56,539 nucleotides of DNA, from NCBI GenBank assembly GCA_910574715.1, contig CAJTCH010000034.1, forward strand, positions 1 to 56,539. Reading direction: 5' to 3'. Of this stretch, positions 35,568 through 45,991 are shown piece by piece; the stretch's first letter is position 1, and every line of letters begins with the position of its first letter. The notes beneath the pieces were generated by a model that ran no database searches, was not told the DNA's origin, and saw nothing but the letters and a program-made list of their open reading frames with translations. The stretch comes from Lachnospiraceae bacterium (lineage in GTDB: Bacteria; Bacillota; Clostridia; Lachnospirales; Lachnospiraceae). The translations under genes were made by a program, and so were the position numbers.

Positions 35568-36953
35568 TTATTCCGTATCGTCTCCTTCGCTGCCGGCAGC
35601 GTCCCCTTCGTCTTCCTCTGGCGCGGTATCGCTGTTCCTTGCCTTCAGCGCATCCTTGGCCTCTTCTGCCGCCTCCGTATCCGGATAACTCTCCACAAGC
35701 TTCTGGTATTTGAGGTTGGCCTGCTCATTATTGCCGCTCTTCTCATAGGACTGCGCAAGAAGCAGCAGTGCGGCCCCATCGCTGTAACCTTCGTTCATCT
35801 GCATTACCTGCTCCAGGTTCGAGATCGCGGTCTCATAATTGGCGACCTGATAGTTCTCCCGCGAGGTGCTGTATAAGGAAGAACACATCCTTGGATACAA
35901 CTCTGCGGTGATCTCATCATAATCTTCCCGCCCGATCGTTCCAAGCGAATTCGGATTCACCTTCAGAAGCTCCTCCACCATGGCGGCATCGCTCATATCT
36001 TCCGCCCGATAATGGGACGCGACCGATATCACGATCTCGTAGCTTTCCTGCGTTGATGCCGCCGTTGCCTGCACGTTCTCTGTCTCTTCACTGGTCGACC
36101 GGTATTCCTCCAGTTCCTTCTTGAGCGCGCTGATCTGAGCCGTCTGCGTGGCGATCTGGTCGCTGAATTTCACCGTCTGTTCATTCACCTCATCCTGACG
36201 CGACGCATTGATGGCAGGCATGATCAGAAACCACATCACCGCAACCCCCACCACCGTTCCAAGCACGATATTAAGAATGGTATGAAGCCCTGCGTTGTCC
36301 TTAATACTGTTGGATACCGGCTGGATGATCGTCTCATTGCCAAGATTATAGGTGATCGTATGCTTGTCCTTCTTCTCCTTCTCCTTGATCTTGACATTCC
36401 TGGATCTGCGGATCTGATTCAGTTCATGCATGCAGCGCAAAGTAAACTCATCCGTAGTATCCAGCTTGTACGCTGTACGGATCGACTGCCTCGCATACGC
36501 ATACTGCTCCGTATGCATATAGATCAGGGCCAGGAGCTGATGAGCCTTCACAAATGTCGGATGCACAGTCACAGCCTTCTTAAGCTGGATGATCGCCAGG
36601 TCTTCTCCGTTCTGCCAGCAGTATTCCAGAGATTGATTGTATTTCTTCACGGCCTGATTGATCGCTTCCAGCTCTCCTGTTGTCTCACGGACCTTCTGGA
36701 TATAATAATTGGCAATGTTGTCATGCGACTGGAAGTTCTTGCTGAGGATCCACTCCACCAACGCCTCGACCACATCTCCGCGTCCGTAGTATACAAGTCC
36801 CAGCAGGTTCCTTGCCGCAATATTCGCTCTATTATATTGTAAACTCTTCTTCAAAGACGTGATTGCGCCGGACAGATCCCGAATCTTTGCTTTCTTCAAT
36901 CCGTCGTTATACCAGTGCATGGACTGGTAGGAAAGCTTCTGTGTATACTCCAT
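35568..36953 (-). CDS. Tetratricopeptide-repeat membrane protein
   Basis: A 461-residue protein. Residues 10-170 contain about four TPR units (AITSLKKSLQYNRANIAARN, LIYMHTEQYAYARQSIR). One helix (about 228-248) crosses the membrane, followed by a coiled coil (EQTVKFSDQIATQTAQISAL) and further TPRs near the end (AQSYEKSGNNEQANLKYQKL). An acidic tail closes it. It probably works as a scaffold for assembly or surface processes. It follows a 44-residue ORF and folC, consistent with one operon. Confidence 0.8.
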   Translation of the reverse strand: MEYTQKLSYQSMHWYNDGLKKAKIRDLSGAITSLKKSLQYNRANIAARNLLGLVYYGRGDVVEALVEWILSKNFQSHDNIANYYIQKVRETTGELEAINQAVKKYNQSLEYCWQNGEDLAIIQLKKAVTVHPTFVKAHQLLALIYMHTEQYAYARQSIRTAYKLDTTDEFTLRCMHELNQIRRSRNVKIKEKEKKDKHTITYNLGNETIIQPVSNSIKDNAGLHTILNIVLGTVVGVAVMWFLIMPAINASRQDEVNEQTVKFSDQIATQTAQISALKKELEEYRSTSEETENVQATAASTQESYEIVISVASHYRAEDMSDAAMVEELLKVNPNSLGTIGREDYDEITAELYPRMCSSLYSTSRENYQVANYETAISNLEQVMQMNEGYSDGAALLLLAQSYEKSGNNEQANLKYQKLVESYPDTEAAEEAKDALKARNSDTAPEEDEGDAAGSEGDDTE

Positions 36954-36971
36954 ATACGATCCTCTACTCTT

Positions 36972-37106
36972 CTACTTCGTCTGTTCCATCATCTCCCGGA
37001 GGATATCTGTCATATCCGTCAGATCCTCCTGATAGACTGCATTCTCTATATCCTCAACCTCCAGGCTTGGCTGGAATTTCTTGAGTTCCTCTTCATAATC
37101 AAGCAT
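36972..37106 (-). CDS. Small acidic protein (44 aa) between folC and the TPR gene
   Basis: ATG 37106 opens MLDYEEELKKFQPSLEVED and the frame ends TDILREMMEQTK at TAG 36972. The start overlaps the folC stop by 8 bases, and AAGGAG is correctly placed inside the folC end. The sequence is amphipathic and highly acidic, so it is soluble. Coupled to folC and the TPR gene; function unknown. Confidence 0.65.
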   Translation of the reverse strand: MLDYEEELKKFQPSLEVEDIENAVYQEDLTDMTDILREMMEQTK

Positions 37107-38499
37107 GCTGGCCGCTCCTTCCCATAACAGACCCGTCTAAATTGTTACCTATCATCTTCTTAATCATTCCCGCAAGATACAGGGAACCCAGACAGTAGAT
37201 ATCCCCGTCTTCCCCGCGCTCTTCCTCTGCAGCGCTGAGGGCTTCCATAAGGCTGTCCCTCCTTAAAACCTTCCCTGCGGTATGCTGCCTGAACACCCGC
37301 TCAAGCTCTGCCGCCGGAACTCTCCTTGTATCATCTACTTCCGTGACCACATACGCTTTTACATTCAGATTCCTGCACAGATATTCGATCATCTGTCCGT
37401 ACTTCTTGTCACTGACTGCCGAGAAAAGGATCACCGGGCCTTCTCCCCTGTCGGCTCCAAACGCCTTCATACTTTCCACAAATGCCTCGATCGCCCCGGG
37501 ATTATGCGCGCCGTCTATGTACAGATTAGGAGCCGCCTCTTCCATCCGCCCTTCCCAGCGGACAGACGCCAGCGCTTCCTGCCACCGTTCACCGTGAATC
37601 TCTTCTTCTCTCAGGAGATACTCTGCCGCCTCCAGCGCGATCTCAGCGTTCATTGCCTGATAGCATCCACAGATCGGAACCCTTACGTTCATAACATCTT
37701 TATCATACGCATTCGTCCGTGAAAAAGCAATATATTTCCGGGTAACTTCTTGGATTTCGAACGCATTTTTCGATATTTCTCTACAGGGCGCCCCCCTTTC
37801 AAGCGCCGTACTTCGGATCACCTCAGACGCTTCCCGGCTGCTCCCGTCATAGAATACAGGCGCCCCCGGCTTAATGATCCCCGCCTTCTCCGCGGCAATC
37901 TGCCGGATGGTATCTCCCAGGATCTCCGTATGGTCCAGGCTTATAGAAGTAATGACCGTAAGACACGGATGCTCCGCCGAATTCGTCGCGTCCAACCGCC
38001 CTCCAAGTCCTGTCTCCAAGATGATATATTCCACATCCATCCCGGCAAATGCTTCCATCCCCATGCCGAACAGGAATTCAAAATAAGACGGATGTTCGAT
38101 CCCGTCCTCTTCCATCTGCCTGACAACAGCCACCACCTCCGCAAATACCGCAAGAAAAGTCTCATCGTCAATGGGGACGTTGTTCCTCCTGATCCGTTCA
38201 TTGACGGTTACCAGATGCGGGGACGTGAAGAAGCCCACGCTCTTGCCTTCCGCCATCAGGATCGCCTGCAGGTACGCGCACACAGATCCCTTCCCGTTAG
38301 TTCCCGCCACATGGATGATCTTGCGGTCAAACGCCGGATTTCCAAGTCTCCTTAAGAATTCCTTCGTATGCTCAAGCGTATGCTTCTTCGTGAACCTGGG
38401 TATCTCCTCAATATAGGCCGCAGCCTCCTCATACGACAGGAAGCCCGGATGATCCGGGCATTCTGAAATATCCTGACTGTGTGTATATGAATCCGCCAT
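37099..38499 (-). CDS. folC: Folylpolyglutamate / dihydrofolate synthase
   Basis: A 466-residue Mur-ligase-like enzyme. HVAGTNGKGSVCAYLQAIL (P-loop, about 62-80), FFTSPHLVTVNERIR, and TSISLDHTEILGDTIRQIAA are FolC motifs; YIDGAHNPGAIEAF lies in the C-terminal domain. It adds glutamates to folates and may also make dihydrofolate. It lies 4 bases after the LtaS-like gene stop, so the two are coupled. N-terminal 15-residue extension is typical in this family of clostridia. Confidence 0.93.
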   Translation of the reverse strand: MADSYTHSQDISECPDHPGFLSYEEAAAYIEEIPRFTKKHTLEHTKEFLRRLGNPAFDRKIIHVAGTNGKGSVCAYLQAILMAEGKSVGFFTSPHLVTVNERIRRNNVPIDDETFLAVFAEVVAVVRQMEEDGIEHPSYFEFLFGMGMEAFAGMDVEYIILETGLGGRLDATNSAEHPCLTVITSISLDHTEILGDTIRQIAAEKAGIIKPGAPVFYDGSSREASEVIRSTALERGAPCREISKNAFEIQEVTRKYIAFSRTNAYDKDVMNVRVPICGCYQAMNAEIALEAAEYLLREEEIHGERWQEALASVRWEGRMEEAAPNLYIDGAHNPGAIEAFVESMKAFGADRGEGPVILFSAVSDKKYGQMIEYLCRNLNVKAYVVTEVDDTRRVPAAELERVFRQHTAGKVLRRDSLMEALSAAEEERGEDGDIYCLGSLYLAGMIKKMIGNNLDGSVMGRSGQHA

Positions 38500-38503
38500 C
38501 CTT

Positions 38504-40708
38504 CTATCCTTCCTCGTCCAGCTGCTCTGTCCAGGACCTGGTCTTATCTGTCGCCGTTCCTTCCTGAACGACCAGCTCCTTATCCTGATAGAGATATTCG
38601 TCAGACTTACGAAATGTTGTATTACTTGATCCCATCTGGCTTACCACGATCACATCATCCTCATAAAGCTCCGTCTCCGGCAGATCGATCCTGGTATTAT
38701 TAAGAAATGTGCTCTTCTGCTTCTCACCATTGACAAATACCTTGCTTGACTTGGTGAAATTCTCTCCGTACAGGCTATAGCCCTCTCCGAGATGCGGAAT
38801 GACGTTCTGAAGCATCACATCTCTTACTCCCATCACCATATGTCCTCCCGTGATCGGAGGCTTCCCGTCATATACATACTGGTCGCCGTACAGAATATCG
38901 TACTGCAAAAGCTCCAGGTCCGCCAGATAATTCTTGGTCTTCCTTCTCTCCTGATGGTAATTGAACACCGTACCCGAATGAATGTCCAGACGGTCCAGCA
39001 CATCCGACATGATCTGATAAGACGGGATGTTGCGGTCTTCCTTCTTCAGTCCGATATTATCCCATATCACATAATTCGTGTTATACAGATAGCGGCTCTT
39101 CAAGTCTTCCGCCTTTAATCCCATGGTCGGAAGATGGTCTCCGTAGAACACGGCCACCGAAGGCTCTCCCCGGTCCTCCAGGGCCTTCACCAGGTTCCCT
39201 GCAAACTGATCCATCTCATAGACCTGATTCACATAATATTCCCACTTGTTCTTAGCCGCCTCATCCTCGATCCCCTCCACCAGAATCTTCGGATTCTCGA
39301 TCACCCTCTCCTCAGGATAATCGCCGTGACCCTGAACACTGATGCCGAACACAAAATCCTGCTGCCTGGTGGAATCCATTGCATCCATGATATGCTGGAT
39401 CAGAATATCATCCTTGGCCCATCCATTTTCCGTCATCTGAAGAATATTCATGAACTCCTTGCTGGTATAGCTGTCAAATCCGATATTGTTGAATACTCTT
39501 GCCCGGCTGTAGAAATTCCCGCCGTTATTATGGAGCGCATGCGCCCCGTATCCAAGCTTCGTAAGCGCAGTCGCCGCGCTCTCACTGACCTGGTTCTTGA
39601 GCACCGTCTTATACGGATACTCCCCTGGCCCGAAATACCGCAGATTCATACCGGTCAGCACCTCGAACTCTGTATTGGCCGTTCCCGCGCCGATCGAAGG
39701 CACCTTGAAATATCCGGATGAATACTGGTCATACATGGCATGGAGATTCGGACACGCATCCTCCGAGGTTGTGAAGAATTCCGCCTCCTCCACATCAAAA
39801 TACGACTCAAGCTGTATAAATATAATATTCGGCAGCTCATCCTCGCCGCGCCCTGTCTCATTCTTGGTGATCTCCCGGCCGTTACTGATCTCAACGATCG
39901 TCTTCTCATTGTAATCATTTGGTTCCGTGATTCCGGTATTAAACACACTGGCCATAAAACAGTACGGAAGCCCATAATCCTCATATGCAAATGCAATATT
40001 TCCGAAATACGTGGACACGATCCGCTTCTCCACAGCCAGGTCTGACATTACCCCGTAGATTGCAAACCAGACAACAACTCCCGCAAGCGCCCACAGGCGG
40101 CGCACCTTACCGTCATACTGGCCGCCCCGCCTCCACATGGAGATAACCCAGATCACAACAGCCCCGATCCCAACGGCAAGCCCTACCAGCTCGATCCCGT
40201 TGAAATAATTATTGATCAGCGTCAGTCCGTCCTTTGCGACCTTAAAATCCTGGGCGTTAAAAGGCGTAACCCTCTTCATCAGCATATAACCGTTCGCCAC
40301 GCCAAGCGTCAGCCAGAGGACACTGATGATAATCCGGACAAACATCCTGCGCCTGACCAGATATACGACAGAAAACGTGACAAAGATCATAAAAGCATTA
40401 TACAGGAACACCAATGGTGTCCCTGTCATATAATTCCATGCCTCGATCGCAGAATGCCTGGAGATCGCTTCTATTACAAAGTTGATCATACACGCCAGGA
40501 CTGCATGAAGCAGCAGCGAGATCTGGTTCATAAACCGATATACCGGTTTCATCTTCCTGGCAAATGCACTGTTCTTTCTCTCCTCAAGAATCCTCGCCCG
40601 TCTCTCGCGCTTTGCCGTCCAGTACGCTTTCACATCTTCCTTTTTCAAGTTTTTTAATTTGTGAACTGCCCCTTTTACATCAGGCTTCCTGATCTGAATC
40701 TTCTTCAT
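38504..40708 (-). CDS. LTA synthase-family sulfatase, membrane bound
   Basis: A 734-residue protein with a basic N-terminal cytoplasmic stretch (about 1-65), five membrane helices (about 70-240) and an extracellular sulfatase domain (about 295-600). Catalytic motifs seen are IFIQLESYFD (metal), GAGTANTEFEVLTG with the likely catalytic threonine, ISVQGHGDYP and VFYGDHLPT. LtaS-type enzymes transfer glycerol phosphate to polymers or modify glycans. The last 100 residues add a small beta domain. Substrate not defined. Confidence 0.88.
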   Translation of the reverse strand: MKKIQIRKPDVKGAVHKLKNLKKEDVKAYWTAKRERRARILEERKNSAFARKMKPVYRFMNQISLLLHAVLACMINFVIEAISRHSAIEAWNYMTGTPLVFLYNAFMIFVTFSVVYLVRRRMFVRIIISVLWLTLGVANGYMLMKRVTPFNAQDFKVAKDGLTLINNYFNGIELVGLAVGIGAVVIWVISMWRRGGQYDGKVRRLWALAGVVVWFAIYGVMSDLAVEKRIVSTYFGNIAFAYEDYGLPYCFMASVFNTGITEPNDYNEKTIVEISNGREITKNETGRGEDELPNIIFIQLESYFDVEEAEFFTTSEDACPNLHAMYDQYSSGYFKVPSIGAGTANTEFEVLTGMNLRYFGPGEYPYKTVLKNQVSESAATALTKLGYGAHALHNNGGNFYSRARVFNNIGFDSYTSKEFMNILQMTENGWAKDDILIQHIMDAMDSTRQQDFVFGISVQGHGDYPEERVIENPKILVEGIEDEAAKNKWEYYVNQVYEMDQFAGNLVKALEDRGEPSVAVFYGDHLPTMGLKAEDLKSRYLYNTNYVIWDNIGLKKEDRNIPSYQIMSDVLDRLDIHSGTVFNYHQERRKTKNYLADLELLQYDILYGDQYVYDGKPPITGGHMVMGVRDVMLQNVIPHLGEGYSLYGENFTKSSKVFVNGEKQKSTFLNNTRIDLPETELYEDDVIVVSQMGSSNTTFRKSDEYLYQDKELVVQEGTATDKTRSWTEQLDEEG

Positions 40709-40754
40709 AATATCCCCTTATGCTCTGTAACCAATCTGCTTTGCAATTCCCGTC

Positions 40755-43409
40755 TTACTTCTTCGCTTTCAATCCATCTAACCTTTCGCTTACCTGTTCC
40801 TTCATCTGTCTGTATTTCTCAAGCTTCTCGCGTTCTTCCTGAACCTTGTCTTTCGGCGCCTTGCTGACGAACTTCTCATTCTTAAGCATTCCTTCTGCAC
40901 GCGCGATCTCCTTGGATAGCCTCGTCTCTTCCTTGGTCAGACGTTCGATCTCCTGATCGAAATCAATCAACTCCTCAAGCGGAACGTATACAGTCGCATC
41001 CGGTACTACGATAGACACGGCGTCCTCCGCGATACCCGCCTTATCATTCTGGATAATGAATTCATTGGCTGCCGCCATCATCACCGCCGAATTGCTTAAG
41101 AATGAAAGCCCCGTGCATAACTGCTGGTCCTCACAAACCACATATACGGTCGCCTTGCGGGAATTCGGGACATTCATCTCCGCACGTACATTACGCACGC
41201 CGCGGATGATCTCCTTGAAGTGCTCCACGATATTCTCCGCCATCGGGAAATGATGCTTTTCCTCATATACCGGCCAGCTGGACATCATCAGAGACTCTTC
41301 CTCCGGCACCAGCTTACTGTAGATCTCCTCCGTGACAAACGGCATATACGGATGCAGAAGCTTCAGGGAATCCTTAAGGACCTCCCTTAAGGTCCACAGC
41401 GCATCGTTAGCGCTCTCGGCATCCTCATCCGCATGATAGATCCGGTACTTGGCAAGCTCGATATACCAGTCGCAGAACTCGTCCCACAGGAAATCATAGA
41501 TCTTGGAAAGCGCGATGCCAAGCTCGAACTTATCCATGTTCTCGGTTACTTCTTTCACAAGATTATTACACTTGGAGATAATCCATCTGTCTCCCGGACG
41601 GAGCTTGAAGTCCTCCGGCTTCTTAAGCTCCTTATCCCCAAGGTTCATCATGATAAATCTTGACGCATTCCACACCTTGTTGGCGAAATTCCGGCTTGCC
41701 TCCACTCTCTCGTTATAGAAACGCATGTCATTGCCGGGTGCATTGCCTGTCATCAGCGTCATACGCAGGGCGTCCGCGCCGTACTGGTCGATGATCTCCA
41801 GCGGGTCGATTCCATTTCCAAGGGACTTACTCATCTTACGTCCCAGGGAATCCCGCACAAGGCCGTGGATGAACACCGTGTGGAACGGTGATTTCCCGGT
41901 ATGCTCGTACCCGGAGAACACCATACGGATCACCCAGAAGAAGATGATATCATACCCTGTCACCAGTACATCCGTCGGATAGAAGTAATCCAGATCCTCC
42001 GTATGCTCCGGCCATCCAAGCGTCGAGAACGGCCACAGCGCGGAAGAAAACCAGGTATCCAATGTATCCTCATCCTGTGTAAAATGCGTACATCCGCATT
42101 TCGGACATTTGTCCGGTACGCTCTTGGCTACCACAACCTCGCCGCACTCGTCACAGTAATACGCCGGGATCCGATGCCCCCACCAGATCTGCCTGGAGAT
42201 ACACCAGTCGCGGATATTCTCAAGCCAGTGCAGATAGATCTTGTCGAATCTCTCAGGCACAAACCTTAATTCTCCGTTCTTGACAGCCTCGATCGCCGGC
42301 TTCGCCAGCTCTTCCATCCGCACAAACCACTGCTGCTTTATAAGCGGCTCTACCGTCGTGTGGCACCTATCATGGGTTCCTACATTATGAGAGTGCGGAA
42401 CCACCTTCACAAGATAACCCTGCTCCTCCAGATCCTTTACGATCGCCTTCCTCGCCTCATAACGCTCCATCCCGGCATATCTGCCGCCCTCTTTGTTGAT
42501 GGTCGCGTCGTCGTTCATAATATTGATCTCAGGCAGGTCATGGCGCTTCCCGACCTCGAAATCATTCGGGTCATGGGCCGGCGTGATCTTAACCGCACCG
42601 GTTCCGAATTCTTTGTCTACATAATAATCTGCCACGATCGGAATCTCTCTGTTCACAAGCGGCAGAAGCGCTTTCTTTCCTACGATATCCTTGTATCTGT
42701 CGTCGTCCGGATGTACGGCAATGGCAGTATCTCCAAGCATCGTCTCCGGACGGGTCGTCGCAATCTCAAGGAACTCCTCTGTCCCCACGATCGGATACTT
42801 GATATGCCAGAAGAATCCGTCCTGCTCCTCATGCTCAACCTCCGCATCAGACAGGGAAGTCTTACATACCGGACACCAGTTGATGATCCTGGAGCCCTTA
42901 TAGATATACCCCTTCTCATAGAGCCTGATAAATACTTCCTCTACCGCCTTCGAGCATCCTTCATCCATAGTAAACCGTTCTCTGTCCCAGTCACAGGATA
43001 CCCCCAGCTTCTCAAGCTGCTTCTCGATAGTTCCCGCATACTCTTCCTTCCATTGCCAGGTCCTCTCTAAGAACTTCTCACGTCCCAGCTCCTTCTTGTC
43101 GATTCCTTCATCCTTCAACTGGTTCGTTACCTTCACCTCTGTGGAGATGGCCGCATGGTCGGTTCCGGGAACCCAAAGTGCATTATATCCCTGCATCCTC
43201 TTATAACGGATCAGAATATCCTGCATGGTATTATCCAGTGCATGCCCCATATGAAGCTTACCCGTGATATTCGGCGGCGGCATCACCGTGGTAAACGGCT
43301 TCCTGCTGCGGTCTACTTCCGCATGAAAATACTTATTCTCACACCATTTCTTATATAACTTCGGTTCAATCTCTTTCGGGTTATAGGTTGTTGCCAGATT
43401 CTCACTCAT
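40755..43409 (-). CDS. valS: Valyl-tRNA synthetase
   Basis: An 884-residue class I synthetase: HIGH-like motif PPNITGKLHMGHAL (about 43-56), editing domain (about 190-340) with TTRPETMLGDTAIAVHP, KMSKS region GRKMSKSLGNGIDP (about 522-535), and a C-terminal coiled coil (about 820-884). ATG 43409 is preferred because AAGGAGG lies seven bases upstream. A T-box leader and strong promoter precede it, so expression rises when tRNA-Val is uncharged. Confidence 0.97.
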   Translation of the reverse strand: MSENLATTYNPKEIEPKLYKKWCENKYFHAEVDRSRKPFTTVMPPPNITGKLHMGHALDNTMQDILIRYKRMQGYNALWVPGTDHAAISTEVKVTNQLKDEGIDKKELGREKFLERTWQWKEEYAGTIEKQLEKLGVSCDWDRERFTMDEGCSKAVEEVFIRLYEKGYIYKGSRIINWCPVCKTSLSDAEVEHEEQDGFFWHIKYPIVGTEEFLEIATTRPETMLGDTAIAVHPDDDRYKDIVGKKALLPLVNREIPIVADYYVDKEFGTGAVKITPAHDPNDFEVGKRHDLPEINIMNDDATINKEGGRYAGMERYEARKAIVKDLEEQGYLVKVVPHSHNVGTHDRCHTTVEPLIKQQWFVRMEELAKPAIEAVKNGELRFVPERFDKIYLHWLENIRDWCISRQIWWGHRIPAYYCDECGEVVVAKSVPDKCPKCGCTHFTQDEDTLDTWFSSALWPFSTLGWPEHTEDLDYFYPTDVLVTGYDIIFFWVIRMVFSGYEHTGKSPFHTVFIHGLVRDSLGRKMSKSLGNGIDPLEIIDQYGADALRMTLMTGNAPGNDMRFYNERVEASRNFANKVWNASRFIMMNLGDKELKKPEDFKLRPGDRWIISKCNNLVKEVTENMDKFELGIALSKIYDFLWDEFCDWYIELAKYRIYHADEDAESANDALWTLREVLKDSLKLLHPYMPFVTEEIYSKLVPEEESLMMSSWPVYEEKHHFPMAENIVEHFKEIIRGVRNVRAEMNVPNSRKATVYVVCEDQQLCTGLSFLSNSAVMMAAANEFIIQNDKAGIAEDAVSIVVPDATVYVPLEELIDFDQEIERLTKEETRLSKEIARAEGMLKNEKFVSKAPKDKVQEEREKLEKYRQMKEQVSERLDGLKAKK

Positions 43410-43464
43410 CTCGTCCTCCTTGTCTGTACTGTTATGTACCATGTACTCTTTTCTATACACTCAA

Positions 43465-43785
43465 GGGCGTTAAAAAAATCGCCCTTTACACCGTAAAGGG
43501 CGATCAGACATCTAATCGCGGTACCACCTTTATCTATTATATAGAAGAAACTTCCTTCTATATCTCTCCTCTTATTCTGTAACGGGAACGACTCCGGGAC
43601 AACCTACTCCTATCGTTTCAATCATCCGGCTCCAAAGCTACCTTCCGCATCTCTGTCCTCAAGCGCCTTCCAGCCGTCAGGATCACAGATAACCCTTGCC
43701 GATTCCTGCGGGCAACTCTCTCTGTCAGGATGAAACAATGCGTACTCCTCTTCTTCAACGCCTTTATTTCTTGACTTTAAACAGG
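43465..43785 (-). promoter_or_regulatory. T-box riboswitch of valS
   Basis: The minus strand carries the T-box sequence GGTGGTACCGCG (about 43519-43530), preceded by AT-rich antiterminator flanks. It is followed by the terminator arms GCCCTTTAC / GTAAAGGGC and a T-tract (about 43465-43495). The stem I region extends to about 43760. Position before valS implies a valine specifier codon; I could not pin that codon by eye. Confidence 0.92.
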
Positions 43786-43814
43786 ATTATAGACACCGGA
43801 TAGTGGTTTGTCAA
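43786..43814 (-). promoter_or_regulatory. Consensus sigma-A promoter of valS
   Basis: Perfect -35 TTGACA (43809-43814), 17-base spacer and perfect -10 TATAAT (43786-43791), pointing into the T-box leader. Confidence 0.88.
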
Positions 43815-43854
43815 GGAGTTTAGGGAATTTTCAGAAAGTCTTAAGGAGTCCTGA

Positions 43855-45756
43855 TTATAATTCATCCAATACCCCGCCTACCATCCTCCAATATGCCGCG
43901 CGCTCCTCATCGACCGGGATAATGCCGCCTTCGGCGTAAAGCTTGGCTAACTGGCGGGCAGCATAGCCTTCGTCCGTCTCGCTTGCCTTCTCGTACCACT
44001 CAATTCCTTTCTGGATGTCCTTCTTGACTCCGGTTCCGTTAAGATAGAACTCGGCAACCCGTGACTGTGCATAGGCATCCCCCTTTTCCGCCTGCTTAAG
44101 ACTGCTCTTGAAATCTGCCTTCTCGCGCTTGATCTTCTGTTTCTCCTGGATTCCATTCAACAGCTCCATTGCCTCCTTGTGGCTCTTAGCCGCCGCCTTC
44201 TCTAACCACTGGACGCACAACTCTTCATTCTTCTTCACACCCTCGCCATAGTAATAGGCACAGGCAAGCTGATACTGCGCATCCACATGCTCCTTCTCCG
44301 CCGCCTTCTGGAAATACTCTGCCGCCTCCCTGGGGTAAGTATAGTATCCGTCGCCCTTCTGGCAATACATACCCATCTCATAATATCCGGAAGCAGTGCT
44401 TGGGTTACGGATCCCTGCATCAAACCGCTCCCTGGCATCCTGTATATCTTCGAGCACCTTCTCCACCAACCGCTCCGCCGACTCGTCGCCGAGCGCCGCC
44501 CTCTCTCCTAAGATCGCAAGACCCGCATCCACATCCTGTCTGCCTGCCAGGCCATAGATATACGCATCTGCCAGAGCGAACTGCCCCCTGGGATCTCCCG
44601 TAGCAGCCGCCTTCTTCACCCAGCTCATACTGAGCTGGAAATTCTGCTTCACCTGCTCTCCGTCCCTGTAGAACTGCATCATCCGAAGCATCGCCGGCAC
44701 ATACTCTTCCTTCGCAGACTCCCGGAACCAGCGAAGCGCCTGCTTCACATCCTTATCCGTCTGTTCGCCATTATAATACATCATGGCAAGGCGGTACATA
44801 GAAGCCCCATCTCCCTCTTCCGCAAGCTTAAGCACCTGCTCATATGACTGCGCATCTGCCAAACCTGATCCTTCTGACTGTTCCGTCCCCGACAGGTCTT
44901 CCTGTCCAAACTGCACTTCGGATTCATCCAGATCGTCCGAACCATCAATATCCTCTATATCTTCTAAGTCCTCCAAATCTGTCAGATCCTCTAACTGAAT
45001 AATCTCAATAGGAAGATGCTCCTCCTGCTCTGATTCTCCGCTCCCTTCCGTCACTTCAATCGCCGGAAAGCCGCCCGTCTTCTCCGTCACCTCTATCGCT
45101 GTTTTGGCGCCTTCTGCCTGATTCTCCTCCATCCGTCCGCCTTCCGTCGCCTCTGCCGCCGCTCCGGCTCCTCCGGCGAACTCCGGTGTATCTGCATCCT
45201 CTGCAGCTCTTCTGCTTCTTACTAAGTCTTCATTGCCGTCCATACCGACTCTCTCTGTGATCCTTGCAGGTGCAACAGACACGGCCGCCTTCTCAAATTC
45301 TGCTCTTTCCTTTTGATCTGCCTCCTGAAGATGCTCCCCCTCTTCCTCATCTCCTTCATGCTGCTTCCTCTGTCTGATCATCATATTAAGCACGTCGACC
45401 ACATCCAGAAATACAGAGACATCCACCTCTCTCGTTCTTCCGTCTTCGTATGTCAGCACGCAGCAGCTATTATTTTCCGGCCGCACTTCGGCTTTCTCCA
45501 GAAACATAAGCTCGATCGGCCCCTCGTCTTTATACCGGTCACCGTACAAATAACGCTCTGTAAACAAAAATCCCGTCTTACCCGACCTGAACACCGTCGT
45601 ATCCATCAGGGCAACCACTTCTTCCGGTTTTACAATCTTAGCATACTTCTCTATCGCCTGGCTGACCTGCCTCTCCTTCAGATCCTTCGCCAACTGAAAC
45701 CCAAATGAATTCTTGCTCCGATAATTCTCTACAGCATATTCGATCCACCGTCTCAT
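43855..45756 (-). CDS. Sel1-repeat protein with N-terminal PH-like domain
   Basis: A 633-residue soluble protein. The first 125 residues form a small mixed domain (MRRWIEYAVENYRSKNSFGF; VVALMDTTVFRSGKTGFLFT). A Glu/Asp-rich low-complexity linker (about 130-300) follows, with LEDLEDIEDIDG. Then Sel1/TPR repeats (about 305-625) such as GASMYRLAMMYYNGEQ and DAQYQLACAYYYGEGVKKNE. Typical of adaptor or scaffold proteins; role unknown. Monocistronic and divergent from the dehydratase pair. Confidence 0.8.
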   Translation of the reverse strand: MRRWIEYAVENYRSKNSFGFQLAKDLKERQVSQAIEKYAKIVKPEEVVALMDTTVFRSGKTGFLFTERYLYGDRYKDEGPIELMFLEKAEVRPENNSCCVLTYEDGRTREVDVSVFLDVVDVLNMMIRQRKQHEGDEEEGEHLQEADQKERAEFEKAAVSVAPARITERVGMDGNEDLVRSRRAAEDADTPEFAGGAGAAAEATEGGRMEENQAEGAKTAIEVTEKTGGFPAIEVTEGSGESEQEEHLPIEIIQLEDLTDLEDLEDIEDIDGSDDLDESEVQFGQEDLSGTEQSEGSGLADAQSYEQVLKLAEEGDGASMYRLAMMYYNGEQTDKDVKQALRWFRESAKEEYVPAMLRMMQFYRDGEQVKQNFQLSMSWVKKAAATGDPRGQFALADAYIYGLAGRQDVDAGLAILGERAALGDESAERLVEKVLEDIQDARERFDAGIRNPSTASGYYEMGMYCQKGDGYYTYPREAAEYFQKAAEKEHVDAQYQLACAYYYGEGVKKNEELCVQWLEKAAAKSHKEAMELLNGIQEKQKIKREKADFKSSLKQAEKGDAYAQSRVAEFYLNGTGVKKDIQKGIEWYEKASETDEGYAARQLAKLYAEGGIIPVDEERAAYWRMVGGVLDEL

Positions 45757-45991
45757 ACTTTATCCCCTACTTTCTGCCACCTCAAAACAGGTTTTCTCTG
45801 CTCCGTATTGTTTTATTCTACCACAACAAAGTATATTTGTCATATACGAGTTGCTTAAGATGCGCCGCAACAAGCTTTTATAGTTTTTATCTATAAATAG
45901 ATATTCTTATTAATTCTGCAAATTTGACATTCATCCCTATCACCTTTAAACTAAAACTATGACATTTTACAGAACGGAGAGGATAAACCAT
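45757..45991. other. Divergent intergenic region
   Basis: AT-rich and without a supported gene. It must carry the promoters of the Sel1 gene (left) and of the dehydratase/activase pair (right). No confident consensus boxes were assigned. Confidence 0.3.
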
